64,000 nt of DNA from Centrapalus pauciflorus (taxonomy: Eukaryota; Streptophyta; Magnoliopsida; Asterales; Asteraceae): assembly GCA_020465985.1 (NCBI GenBank), contig JAANYP010002010.1, positions 248,001-312,000 on the forward strand, given 5' to 3'. Numbering within the stretch: the stretch's first letter is position 1; the number at the start of each line of letters is the position of its first letter. Under the pieces are notes generated by a model. The model was given only the letters and a program-made list of their open reading frames with translations. It had not been told where the DNA came from and searched no databases. Positions 12,511 through 23,422 of this stretch are shown piece by piece. The position numbers and the translations under genes are program-made.

Positions 12511-12682
12511 ACCCAGGATTCCAAATTTACAGTCCTTGGCCAAATTACCAATACATTTGCATTTTCCACAAGGGGCTGGGCAGGGACCCTTGTTGTGATG
12601 AAAGGTGCATTGGGTGTAGAAAGGCTTTGTACCTGTGTAGCCCTTCCTAGACTCAACTCCTGCTACATAAGCCTTGATGGTC

Positions 12683-13457
12683 TCAGGCTTTCTGGATTGC
12701 GAGCCCGTATTCTTTCCAGAGTTGTCCTCCCATTTCCTCTTGTTTTCCCCTGCCTTGGCTTCGATTCCCCGTGGACACTTGATCCATAAGGTTATTAGTC
12801 ATTCTAATGGTGTCCTGAATGGTGGTTGGGTTGGACGCAGTGACATTGCCTTGGATTTGAGGAGCGAGTCCCCAAATGTAACGCTCGATTTTCTTGTATT
12901 CAGGGGTCACCATCTGAGGGCAAAGAATGCTCAGTTCATGGATTCGGTTGGTGTACCCAGCTACATCCGTCCCTTTCATAGCCAAATTCCAAAACTCTGA
13001 CTCCATCTTCTGTAGTTCATTCCTCGGGTAATACTCGTCAGTCATCATTTGTTTCAACTCGGGCCAGGCGAGTTGGTAAGCTGCATCAATCCCCACAGAC
13101 TGGGTATACGAGTTCCACCATGTCAAGGCACTATCTTGCAGAGTGTGGGTGGCGAACTTCACTTTGTCCCCCTCAATACATCCGCTAACACGGAAGACAG
13201 ACTCCAATTTTTCGAACCATCGTACTAATCTAACGGCTCCTTCAGTTCCAATGAAGTATCGGGGCTTGCAACTTAAAAACCCCTTAATTCCACAACCTTT
13301 TGGGTGGGTTTCAGTTCCTCCCGTGCTGCGGCTAGCACCACCATCTCCATTAGCTGAACTGTTTCAGTTGGTCTCATAAGTGGCTATAGCAGCGGCCACT
13401 CTTTGTGCGACTAGTTCCTTAATTTCTGCAGCGTTGATAGCTCTTCTTGTCGGCATT
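12683..13457 (-). pseudogene. Gag (family C)
   Basis: Probable start at 13457 (MPTRRAINAAEIKELVAQRV), an in-frame TGA at 13364-13366, then an open frame to 12683. It contains the retrotransposon gag signature (ATHTLQDSALTWWNSY, then WPELKQMMTDEYYPRNE) and the downstream helix-rich segment (ERYIWGLAPQIQGNV). Gag builds the particle that houses reverse transcription. The frame is lost before the zinc knuckle. Confidence 0.75.
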
Positions 13458-13684
13458 GTCTTAAAGTTTAAAGAAAAGAGCATAGTGTAAGAAGTTGAAT
13501 CTTGAAGATTTAAATTTTTCTTAAGGCACAATACTATAATCATCACACACAATTTCATAAATAACTTGCAGTATTCATTAATCATTCATAAGTTTCTTAC
13601 AATGGGCGGGTTATTACCCGAAAATTTTTGTCCTACACTATTACATAATATTTTTCTTAACACTACAAAAATAGATAAAGAGTT

Positions 13685-14420
13685 CTAAGTTTGGGAGTGA
13701 TCAGGGGTCTCTCCCTTCTCCAACGCGTTGAGGCGCTGAGCTAGCTCCTCGTTCCAAGCCTCGCTTTCGGCTAGTCGCTGCCGAAGCTCATTCTGGTCAT
13801 CCTGTTGGATGGTGAGGGCAAGCTGGTTAACCCAGTATAAATTGGGGTTCTGAATCTCCTCCCGCTCCAAACGGGCAGTCAACTCTCCAATATCCTGGTT
13901 AAGTAACCGGATTTGGAGGTTATGTCGGGAAGACCGTGCTACTAGCAGGGGTACGGTCTGATCAGTCGTCTCCTGGGTGAGTGGTGGGATCGTTGCGGAG
14001 GATGGTCCTCCGACCTCGAACTAGGAAGGGATTCCTTCCTCTTGTCTCCACTCACGGGGAGTCTCACGCATCCATCCCCATCTTTGGGCGTCTACTCGTC
14101 GGTGCTGTGGTGGGGGATTTGGTTGGGGGGTCGAGATGGGAATAGACTCCCGACTCGGTGTGATCACCCTCTTTCGGGGTGTATACAACATTTTAGGGCC
14201 GTTTGGGTATGGGCGGTATGGCTTGAATGAAGGCTCTGCTGGGTGGTATGGAGTGCGGGCAGGGATCGCCGGGGATGGTGGATATACCCTGGCGTTGTCC
14301 TCTTCCATCGGTTCTTCTTCATCTGATTCTTCCATTGGATCTTCGTCCTCCGAGGCGTCTTCCTCCTCGGTCGGGTCCTCCTCAGAAAATACTTCTGGAT
14401 TGTATGGACTGGTAGGGGTA
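13685..14420 (-). pseudogene. Extra ORF upstream of gag, function unknown
   Basis: An open frame on the - strand from the truncation edge to 13685, broken once by TAG at 14021-14023. The N-terminal part is strongly acidic (runs of E and D with Ser), the middle is Pro/Arg-rich (PPSPAIPARTPYHPAEP), and the end has a short probable coiled coil (LRQRLAESEAWNEELAQRL). It ends about 230 bp before the gag start and in the same orientation. I recognise no domain. It may be a leader ORF of this lineage or part of an ancestral longer gag; the start is missing. Confidence 0.5.
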
Positions 14421-14421
14421 T

Positions 14422-15548
14422 TGTAGGTCCCGAGAGGTTCCCAAAGTATATAGCTTTAAGCTGTAGAGGGGGGGGGGGTGAATACAGCTATTTAAAAACT
14501 ACACACTATTTTCTCAATGTTTGTATGTATTATCAACAATTTGTTAATTACAAACAAGCTTGAATGCGGAATAGTTCAAGCTGAGATGACAGATACAACA
14601 GTATGTTCACTAGTCTAAGACAAACTCAAACTAGTATACAATGAATACACTCACTAAGAAGCACTCACTATGTTTACAAGACTTAAGGGAACAGCTTATG
14701 TAAAACAGCTTAGACACACAGATACTGAATTACACAGCAGGCTTGCATGCATGAAAAACACACTTGCACGTTCACTCTTGGTTTCAGCACTTAGCTTTCT
14801 TCACACATCTTTCTGTCCTTAGAAGCTTCCTTTTATACTCACTCAGAGGATCTAAGAGAAACATCTTCATTGGACGGAATGAAAAAGGAGAAGTCTTGTT
14901 GAAAAGACAACATAACCTTTTCTGCACTTTTCTGAAAAGCAGACTTGACTTCACATGTGCAGAACTTTTGTCTTTTCACTTTGTCTACTGTTGCATTGCC
15001 TTTAACTAATTTAGGAATGTCAACTTTGCGTCTTTCTTCCTTGTAAAGGCCTATTTTGATATATGAAAAAGGTCTGTCACCCTTTTTCAAATAACCTTTT
15101 GTCTTCATGTTACAGAACAGCGTGGGCAGGCTGAGCAGTTCTGTTTTCCACTTTGTCTTCGACTTTGTAAACTGATTTTGTAGTCAAAAACAATACATGA
15201 TGACTTGGAAACATATTCCATAAAGTGTTTAGCCTGTTCACAAAGAACAGGTTCTGTTCACAAAGAACAGAACACTTTAAAATTGCCCAAGCTGCTCAAC
15301 AGTGTAGAGCAGCGTAGACAGTTTATGTCCAGCCTGTTCAGCAGACAGAGCAGCTTGGACAAACTGTCTTAGTTGCAACACATGCAACATATAGAACAGC
15401 TTTAGACTGATATTGCAAATCATTTTTAGGTTTCAATAAGGCATATAACAGGCCTTAAATTCAACCTTCAAATGCATCAACAGGTTTGATTATAAATCTT
15501 CCCCTCAGATGTAGAACAGGTTTGACTGAGGCCTTTTTGTGCCTAACA
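14422..15548 (-). repeat. 3' LTR of the Sirevirus-like element
   Basis: On the + strand it runs TGTAGGTCCCG to GTGCCTAACA and matches 36052-37161 closely over its whole length, including a G homopolymer near 14466. It is full of short words such as AGCTGTTCA, AACAGGTT and GAACAGGC in both directions around 15230-15400. Confidence 0.9.
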
Positions 15549-15560
15549 ATCTCCTCGTAT
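15549..15560 (-). other. Polypurine tract of the Sirevirus-like element
   Basis: The - strand ACGAGGAGAT abuts the 3' LTR. Copia elements usually have a G-rich run ending GGGGAGAT here, so this one looks mutated. Confidence 0.5.
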
Positions 15561-15826
15561 TTGCAATAACCATTCTAAGCTGGTCTTATCAAAAATCACT
15601 ATATATTTTTACAGTACATTTGCTTAAATAAAATTACAACATTACAGTAAAGTAAAAGATCAGTTTATATATACACTGATTCTTGATTTGATACAACAAC
15701 ACATGTTTTTACAAGAGTACAACTGATGTACCTTGGACTGTTTTTGTTGGGAGCAAATAATGGTAAGCATGTCCAACTGATGGACAGCTTCCATTCTTCA
15801 CCTACCCAGACGGTAGATGGACTTCA

Positions 15827-16711
15827 TTACAATGGAGAAGGATCCTGAACCATCTTTTCCAGTTCTTCCCTTGTATCCTCAAGTTCCTCAACTTCACTTC
15901 TGATGATCATGTACTTGGGATCATTGAGCTCTCCTCTTTCATAGAAGCCTCTGAGCTGATCCCAGATGGTTGCTCTCCATTTGCTAGACTGCCTAAATGA
16001 AACTGCAAGTCTGAAGGCGGCAAGTTGTCTCAGATCAACTTTGTACAGCTCTGAGGCTCTTTGGAAGCACTTCTTCTGAGTTAGGGAATCTACAAAAAAT
16101 GCCCCCAGCTCAGGTTCTTCAATAATTTTGCCATCCTCAAAATCTATTCCACTTGGCAGGCTATGATCAACTCCTTTCATTTCAATGGCATAGTCGCCCT
16201 GTTCGATCAGTGTAAGGAGTAGCTCCATCTCTGTGTCCTTCTTTGTTCTCCTGGCCTTTATTTTTGGATGTGTCACAAAGACACCTTCACTAATTTCCTT
16301 AGATATCAGGCCAAGATCCTTTACTCTTTCCATCAACTTCTTGACATATGCCCTGATCTGTTTAGCAGTTTCAGACTTTGATTCACTCAGGGCAACTGCC
16401 AGCTCAATCCACTCCCTGTATCCCATCTGAGCTACATCAGTGTGGTCATAAGTTTCCAATTCTGGGCCTGTTGCACCCATCCTTGTTATTTTAAGCTTCC
16501 ACTGACTGCCTTTCCTTGATACAGGGACAGCTTTGACAATTGCTTCCTTGGCTAGCCTTCTTTCAGCAACATCATGAAACTTTTTCTTAGCCAAGTTGTC
16601 AAAGTGGTATTGAGCTCTTGCATGGGGTACTGTTGATTTGGTCACAGAGACCTGAGTACCTTTCTCTACTTCCTTCTCTTTCTCCTCTGCTGATTGTCTG
16701 GCAGCTTCCAT
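15827..16711 (-). CDS. Sirevirus extra (env-like position) ORF, C-terminal part
   Basis: 294 codons. Charged N-terminal helix (EEKEKEVEKG), then a globular-looking region with aromatic residues (KWRATIWDQLRGFYERGELNDP near residues 242-263) and an acidic coiled tail. It follows the neighbouring frame (17181-16711) with a one-base offset in an A-rich run, so it is most likely the C-terminus of one long protein. Its place, after RNase H and before the 3' LTR, is where Sireviruses may carry an envelope-like gene. I see no signal peptide or membrane segment here and cannot assign a function. Confidence 0.5.
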   Translation of the reverse strand: MEAARQSAEEKEKEVEKGTQVSVTKSTVPHARAQYHFDNLAKKKFHDVAERRLAKEAIVKAVPVSRKGSQWKLKITRMGATGPELETYDHTDVAQMGYREWIELAVALSESKSETAKQIRAYVKKLMERVKDLGLISKEISEGVFVTHPKIKARRTKKDTEMELLLTLIEQGDYAIEMKGVDHSLPSGIDFEDGKIIEEPELGAFFVDSLTQKKCFQRASELYKVDLRQLAAFRLAVSFRQSSKWRATIWDQLRGFYERGELNDPKYMIIRSEVEELEDTREELEKMVQDPSPL

Positions 16712-17181
16712 TATTTCTTTTGCACCTCCAAGGTAGACATTTTAATTTTCTTTGCTTCTTGGAGTGCAAAGGATTTAGCAGCTTTAGCAGATTCTTCTTC
16801 TTTTCTCAATTCCTCCAGAGCTTGAAGCTGTTCTTCTCTAAACTCAAAGTACTTGTGCATAGGAAGACCCATCTCTTTAGCCCTGGCTTTGTGAAACTTA
16901 AGATCAGCTGCTTTCTGCTGTTGTTGATCAATGGCTGCTTTTTCTTTTCCTTTAGCTGCTGCTGTAGTGACAGCAGCCTCAGGAATTTCCTCTTCTTCTT
17001 CTTCAGTTAGAATTAGGTGCCTCCTTTTACTGCTAGGCCTGTCCTCAGGAATGACTTCCTCCCCCTTAGACTGAGCAGGGTTTGGAGAGACAGCCTGAGT
17101 AGGCATAGCAGCTTGAGAGGCGCCTTCAGCTGTACCTGTTTCAAAGACATCTGCTGGCTGACCAGTGTGAGTTGCAGACAC
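16711..17181 (-). CDS. Sirevirus extra ORF, middle part
   Basis: 156 codons, acidic then Lys/Glu/Gln-rich (LTEEEEEEIPEAA, then EEQLQALEELRKEEESAKAA), probably a long helix or coiled coil. A possible basic patch (SSKRRHL) precedes the acid run. It overlaps the end of the longer ORF to its right in another frame: the longer ORF turns into Leu-rich nonsense after a run of G at about 17208-17212 while this frame stays protein-like. That marks a frameshift at the homopolymer. Confidence 0.5.
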   Translation of the reverse strand: MSATHTGQPADVFETGTAEGASQAAMPTQAVSPNPAQSKGEEVIPEDRPSSKRRHLILTEEEEEEIPEAAVTTAAAKGKEKAAIDQQQQKAADLKFHKARAKEMGLPMHKYFEFREEQLQALEELRKEEESAKAAKSFALQEAKKIKMSTLEVQKK

Positions 17182-20009
17182 TGGTATCTCCTTAGGAGAA
17201 GAAGTTTCTCCCCCTTAGACTTAGTCTTCGAGGCAGATGACTTCTCCCCCTTTGAAGGAGATGAAGCAGCGACTTCAACACCTGGTCTGCCTGAAGACAC
17301 AAAGTCAGTAGGCTTGCCAGCAGGTTTAGTAGAAGGTTTAGGACCAACAAGGCTAGTCACTAAGTAAGCCAAGTTATCCTTCACCTCAGTAAGCTGGGAA
17401 AGACAGGTCTGAAGAGAAGAGGAGTGAGAATCAGCTAGGGAGGTCAGCTTAACTATGTTTTCCCTATCAGATGCTGTGAACAGCAAACTTTGAAGCTGTG
17501 CAAGATGTACTTCGAGAGAATCTTGCACATCACCAAGGTTTGAAGACAAAGTATTAGATAGGGAGCCAATTAAGGTGGTCAGGCTGGCCAGAGTGGCAGG
17601 AAGAGTAGAAGTGCAAGAAGTAATTAGTGATGACAGCTGTTGGGAAATAGCTGTCATTGAGGACACAGAGTCCTGCTGAATGGAAAGAATAGAGGAGAGG
17701 GAGGTGGATACATTTTGCAGCTGAGCAGTGAGTGCTAACAGCTGTGAAGAATGATCAGGTTGTGAGGCGGTAGGGAAAGAGGTCTTGAACGAATCAAAGA
17801 ACCCCTGAAGCTGTGCAGACACAGAGTCTGATATGATGGAGGGTAGAGAGTGCATGGTGTTTTCCAAAGAACCAACTTTGTTGGTCAGCAAAGAAAGCTG
17901 ATCCTTCAAAGGCAGGTCTTTGGGAGATGGAGGTGTATGGGTAGATTGTTTTGAGTGGGTAGATGGAGAAGATGATGATGAAGCTGGTGTTTGAGGATGT
18001 GATGGAGAGGGAAGAGGGACTTTGGACAGAAGCTCCATAGCCTGGGCAAAAGTAAGATGACCCAGGTTGGAGGGATCAAGAGGTCCTTCAGCAGCGGCTG
18101 TAGCTGCATCACCAGGAGAAGGGGATGATGTTTGGGGCCTTTCAGATGTTGCTTGTGTTGCAACATCCTCATGAAGACCAGTGGTGGTTCCCTCTGCAGT
18201 GCCTTGGTCTAAAGGCACCTCATCATTGGGAGATGAGATATGCATTTCAACATCAGCAGTGGTGAAACTTGCTGATGGAATTTGCATGAAGGAAGCAGCC
18301 TCACCAGAGGGATGGTATGATCCCTGAGGTTCATCAGCTTGGGATGTTGGTCCCTCAGCAGCTGTTTGGTGCAAAACAGCTGGATCATGGGGAGCAGAAG
18401 TTTGAGGCTGAGCTGCTGATTGGTCTATATCAGCAGCGTGGACACCTCGTGCAGACTCAGGGTGTGAGGAGATATGAGTGGGGGACAGTGTGGACACAGT
18501 ATGGAGTGGAGAGGACTCCTGTCTTTCAATATCCTCAGCCTGTTGGGAGGCTGGGATAGTTGATGTGGGTATCTCCGTTTGTACAACTGGTTCCTGTTGG
18601 GAGGAACCAGAGGGTCTAGGCTGACTCTGGGTAGACTCAGATTGGAGTGAAGCAGGCTCCAAATGAGCTGAACCTACTCCCAAAATAGGAGAGGCAGCTG
18701 GGGTTGCTTCTTTTTCAACTGAACCCTGTTGAGAGGGAACAGAGGAAGTGGTTCTTTGGGCTGGTTTCCTTTTGGTGCGTTGGTAGTGAATGGATGAAGT
18801 GGGTGATTGTGGAGAGGGGAGAGGATCTGTATGGACAGGGTGTGAGACTGGGTTAGGAACAGTGGGGCTGACCTGTTCCATGGTCTCTTGTGCCACAGAG
18901 GCACCAGCCACTAAGGCTTCAGGCTCAACAAATGAACCAGGGTGAGGAGCCTGCTCCTCCTCAGCCACAGAGGCTAAAGGAACAGACTCAGACTGAGCTG
19001 TTTTGGCCTTCTTTTTCACAGGCCCAGCTTCAGCAGTTGCCAGGGTCCTCTTTACAAGTTTGGACCTGGCTTTGGATTTTCTGGCGGGAGCAGCAGCTTC
19101 TGGATCCACCCTCACAGCAGAGGGTCCTTCCACCAAACCTAACAGCCTCCTCATTGGTGTGGATAGAGGAGGCTCATTTTGCAGGACTGGAGTATAATAA
19201 ACTCTATTCCCTATAACTGGGAATGCAGCAGTCTTAAGTAGAGGCTGAGAGTTATAGAGACGCTCACCACAAACATGTCTGAAAATGAGGCTCAGAAACC
19301 TGGGATATCGAACAGCAGCTGGTCTTGACTCTTGCTGCACCAGGTTCCTCAAATTCACAAAAATCCATTTGGCCATGTCCATGGTAGTTCCATCCACAAG
19401 CTGCAGAACTACAGGGATTTCATCACGGCTCAGTTGGTCAAAGGAACCAACCTTGCTGCTGAAGCACATCACCACAGAGGCGAATAAGAAGCTGTAGGTA
19501 GGAGAGAGGTCCTTCCTGAACAGTGTTGCTCCAATTTTTGGTTCTGCTACACCACAGAAGTGCAGCAGATTCTTCGTCTGTTCATCTTCAGGCTGTGGTC
19601 GATCATATTGTGCAACCACAGGGAGTCAAAGAACTTCCCTGAGCAGATGAGTGTTGATCTCAATGGTCTGAGTCCCATTGAGTATGGTGCCCTTGATGAC
19701 TTTGGTTTCTGGGATATAGGCACAGGTATACCAGAATTCATACACCATCTCCTGGTACAGGACACCAGGAGATGCAGTCATGGCGTAGTTCAACGGATGA
19801 ACTTTCAGAAACTCCACCATTTGGTCATAGCCCTTCCCCACATAGTTTTTGGGGATTGTGAGGTTGGCAATGTAGTTGGTGGGCTTAATGGTCAGCATTG
19901 TGGTGATTGATGAATGTTTGACAACATCATCACCAACGAATACTGGAAGAAAGGGGTTAGGTCTGTGAGCCATTTGGGAAATCTTAAGGTTTGGAGAAGC
20001 AGAGGACAC
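17013..20009 (-). pseudogene. Sirevirus extra ORF, N-terminal and central part
   Basis: One reading frame from ATG at 20009, broken by a single TGA at 19626-19628, then open to 17013 (genuine to about 17212). The first 290 codons look globular (PNPFLPVFVGDDVVKHSS, MDMAKWIFVNLRNLVQQESR, FLSLIFRHVCGERLYN). A long Ser/Pro/Gln-rich low-complexity stretch follows. Then comes a segment with regularly spaced Leu/Ile/Val (LSSILSIQQDSVSSMTAI and similar) that could be a coiled coil. It starts 666 bp after the RNase H stop and is co-oriented. I cannot link it to a known enzyme. Env-like by position only. Confidence 0.5.
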
Positions 20010-20675
20010 TTAGTCGATTTTAGGGTTCTTGAGGATTTCTGGAAATGATGAGGAAGACGAAGATGAAACAGTGGTTTGGTATTTATAGGATTTGAATGTG
20101 AGTGTGTATGAGAGAGAAAGTTTGGGCGGTTCGATTTGAAATGTTAGTTAACGGAAAACGGAACGGTTGTCCATGTCAGAAACATTTGTCAGACCACTTG
20201 ACCTTTTTAATCACTAACACACGTAACCCACATTATCCGCAGTAATTAAGTTAAATAAAACATAAATTAAGTAACTTAAGTTTGAAGAAAGGTAATTAAA
20301 ACTGTTGGTCCAAGCTGTTGGTCAAACCTGTGATAAGTTGGGTCAACACACGCTGTTCAGTCTTCAAGCTGTTCATTCCTCAAACTGTGCCTTCAGCCTG
20401 CTCTCTTTTGTAAGAGCAGGTTGTGTTCAATAGTTGAACAGGTTACAAGACAATGGCTTGTAAGACAGTGTGAAGAAGTGAACAGGGTGAAGATTGGACC
20501 ATCAGAGCAGGCTGGACGAATAAACTGATTTTGTTCAGCCTGTTGTATGCTCAAGCTGTTCAAGTTTTTCAGACAAATGACTAAGTACAGAACATGTATA
20601 ACCTGTTCTGCCTAAGCTGTTCAGAGAAACTTGAGCAGTGTGAAACACACAAATTCTTAGACCTTTGAGAAACAC
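20010..20675. other. Spacer between RNase H and the extra ORF, rich in short palindromic words
   Basis: No coding potential. From about 20305 to 20640 it repeats the words AGCTGTTCA, GCCTGTT, GAACAGG and AAGCTGTT on both strands, the same words that fill the element's LTRs. This could be the control region for a subgenomic transcript of the extra ORF; that is inference. Confidence 0.45.
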
Positions 20676-21528
20676 TTAGTCACTCTTGTTTAACATGCCC
20701 AACTTGCTGACAAGGTAATTAAACCTTGTTTCATCCAGAGGTTTGGTGAAAATGTCTGCAAGCTGTTCATTTGTGGAAATAAAACTTACCTCCACATTAC
20801 CTTTCTGAATGTGATCTCTGATGAAGTGATGTCTGACTTCAATATGCTTTGTTCTTGAATGAAATACTGGATTGTTGGAGATGGCTATGGCACTTGTATT
20901 ATCACACAGAATAGGAGTTTTCCTATACACGAGGCCATAATCTTCAACCTGATGCTGCATCCACAGAATCTGCCCACAGCAGCTTCCAGAAGCAATGTAC
21001 TCAGCTTCAGCAGTAGAAGTGGATACTGAGTTCTGCTTCTTGCTACTCCAACCGATTAACTTTCCACCAAGAAGTTGACATCCACCTGTTGTGCTTTTCC
21101 TATCTAACCTGCAGCCTGCAAAATCAGAATCTGAATAGCCTGTTAGTTCAAGGCTTGAGTCTTTGGGATACCAAAGACCTAAACCTGGTGTACCCTTCAG
21201 GTATCTGAAGATTCTTTTAACAGTAGCTAGATGAGATTCCTTTGGATCAGCTTGGAACCTAGCACACAGACAGGTGGCAAACATAATATCAGGTCTACTA
21301 GCAGTTAAGTATAGCAAGCTCCCAATCATGCCTCTGTAAGCTGTTACTAAAACAGCTTTGCCACTGGCATCAGCATCCAATTTTACATTGGTTGCCATTG
21401 GGGTTTTAATAGGAGAACTTTGATCAAATTTGAACTTTTTCAATAGATCTAAAGTGTACTTTCTTTGATTTATAAAAATTCCAGTTGAGGTTTGTTTAAC
21501 CTGTAATCCTAAAAAGAAAGTTAGTTCT
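20676..21528 (-). CDS. Copia RT C-terminus and RNase H (Sirevirus)
   Basis: About 283 codons, open. It starts within the copia RT (LTFFLGLQVKQTSTGIFINQ), passes the connection region (PMATNVKLDADASGKAV) and enters RNase H: D136/D138 in YSDSDFAG, E177/E179 in TAEAEY, D212 in CDNTSA, then HSRTKHI and the copia ending DIFTKPL. Residues are counted from 21536, but the family-A gypsy LTR begins at 21529, so the true upstream exon is at 30768 and beyond. RNase H degrades the RNA template during cDNA synthesis. All catalytic acids are present. Confidence 0.85.
21524..21528. repeat. Target-site duplication, left (family-A insertion)
   Basis: GTTCT, paired with GCTCT at 30763-30767, one mismatch. Five bases is the usual gypsy duplication. 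It shows the element inserted into the Sirevirus RT. Confidence 0.75.
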
Positions 21529-22399
21529 TGTAACATCCTTGGATTTAAATTATTGTATTTGAAGTTATTAAGTTTTAATATGTAATTTAAGTTGAATTAT
21601 GAAAGTTGGTACGAAATTTGGATTAATTATAAAGTTTGTTGTATTATTTGGAAATTTAGAAATTTCAATTTATTTAAGTGAAAATAATTATTTAAGTATT
21701 AAGGATAATAAATAAAAGACAGAAATCTTTAATTTTATAAATCAGTATTAAATGGGATCTGATGAGTTGAGGGACTAAAGGTGTTAAAATGGAATTTTGA
21801 AATAAAAGACCAAAGGTCTTTCATTTCCAACTATTACACTCTCTCACTAGAAATATCTCTCTCATCTCTCGGCTCTCTCACTCTCTCTCTAAGATCAAGA
21901 TCACAAAAGCTTGGAATTGGAAGCTGAAAATTTGGATTAAGGTTGTTTGGGAGGAACTAAAACATCTGCAAGAATCGATTTAAGGTAAACATTTCACTAA
22001 TTCTTCGAAATTGATGGTTTTGGTTCGGATTTGTTAAAATCCGAAAATGAGATTTAAGGTTGTAAATGTTGATGCATGTGTTAAATGATTGTAGAATAGT
22101 TTAAATCTAGTATATATGATGCTATGTACAAAATTTCAGCATCTGATTCAAGCTAAAAGTATGGATTTGAGGATTTTGTGTGTGTTTTAGTGTGTGTGTT
22201 CGATGGATGATGAAAAGGGTTAAAAAGGATGTAAATTGGTATGAAAGTATGATAATGTTAGTGTTAAAGTGGTTGAAATTAAGTGTATTTTAGTTGGTAT
22301 AATTTATTTCATGTATTGAATAAGTATGGAAATGACTTAGAATTAAATCTGGAAATTTTATAAACTGCAAGAACAAACTCGAAGGATACAGACTTAGAA

Positions 22400-22760
22400 C
22401 AAATTCGAATGGGGTGGGATCCGAATTCGGATCCGAGATGAACTCGGATCTGGTCCGAATTCGGATGAGGCCCGGATTTCTGAAAAATTAATATATCAAA
22501 ATATTTCTAAGTATTGGAACTTGGATGGGGGTCCGAATTCGGTTGGGGACCGAATTCGGATGGGCCCGAACTTGTAATGTGATCCGAAATTGGCTTTTGG
22601 TCCGAAATGTGATAATCAAAATGGTAAAATATCATAAGTGTTGGAATTCGGATATGGTCCGAATTTATAGGAGTCCGAATTGGGGCTTATATATGGACCG
22701 AATTGGGATTTATGGGGGATCCGAATTGGGGGTCCGAATTCGGACATGGATCTGAAATGG
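22400..22760. repeat. Short-motif array in the family-A LTR (TCCGAATTCGGA)
   Basis: More than ten full or partial copies of TCCGAATTCGGA and half sites (GGTCCGAA, GAACTCGGATC) spread over 360 bp and separated by 10-40 bp. The word is its own reverse complement, so copies can pair with each other. The 3' LTR keeps it (29420-29780). Confidence 0.8.
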
Positions 22761-22949
22761 GGATCAATTATTGCAAAACTTATAAAATTAAGTTTTATGA
22801 AATTAAACATATTATTGACACAATGTGTTGTTACAACTGACTTAACATGTCCCTTGTGGTGTTGTTTAACCCACAGTGGGGTACTTTGTGGATCCGGTTG
22901 AAATTCCGAGGAGAAATAATATTGCTTAAAGAATAATAACGCACCCACT

Positions 22950-23422
22950 GTGAGTACCTTTGATTTTTAACATGTCTGCATCTGCTTTATGTTTGCATTG
23001 CCTGCTGAGGCCTGTTGTTTCATGTTCGTTTGGCATTCTACTAACATGCGTTTATGTTGATGCACATTCATATTTGTTGCATGTCCGTTCATTTGTTGTG
23101 CATCCTCTCGATGGACCTGCGTGGTCGCATCTGTACTCTGATGTTACTGTGCTATATGACCAAGAGTTTGACACCTCTGTGGTCAGGATAGACAGTAAGT
23201 CATCCCCGATGTAATGTCTGCCTCAGATGGTTGGTTTTTCTTATGCCGAGTGTCAGCTCGAAGGAGCTGCGGCTCAGGTTTGCGTATCTTGGATACGTGT
23301 GGAGTATACGGTATGTGTTACCGCGGATACTCTGGGGGCATCATAAAGATTTGTAGAATGTGTAAAAATCATCTGGTATTCACTAAGCATTCGCTTACCT
23401 TTTAGTTGTTGAATTTTTACAG
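22950..23422 (+). other. Candidate LTR leader intron (family A)
   Basis: Donor CCACTGTGAGTACC at 22950, acceptor TTTTTACAGG ending at 23422, 473 nt. The same sites are kept in the 3' LTR (29971-30443) and in family B (59142 to 58676, - strand), though the sequence between has drifted. Inferred. Confidence 0.4.

Larger units (their letters stand above)
9004..14421 (-). mobile_element. Family-C Tekay-like retrotransposon internal region, 5' truncated
   Basis: Reading on the - strand from right to left: extra ORF, gag, zinc knuckle, protease, RT, RNase H, integrase, chromodomain, polypurine tract (AGGGGGAGAC, 9004-9013), then the 3' LTR. The right side is cut at 14421/14422 by the LTR of the copia element, so the 5' LTR and primer site are missing. 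They are not found beyond the copia element either (after 37161), so the junction is not a simple insertion. Many stops and frameshifts make it non-autonomous. Confidence 0.85.

Noticed and set aside
14136..14426. Ser-rich + strand frame over the pre-gag ORF
   Set aside because: Antisense shadow of the acidic Glu/Asp codons on the - strand.
17013..20009. 868-codon frame as a host gene
   Set aside because: It lies between RNase H and the 3' LTR of a complete copia element in the same orientation, with the same short words around it.
22960..23405. Open frames in the family-A LTR, with similar ones in the 3' LTR
   Set aside because: They lie in non-coding LTR leader sequence, have no start context or known domain, and the family-B counterpart keeps the DNA blocks but not the frame.
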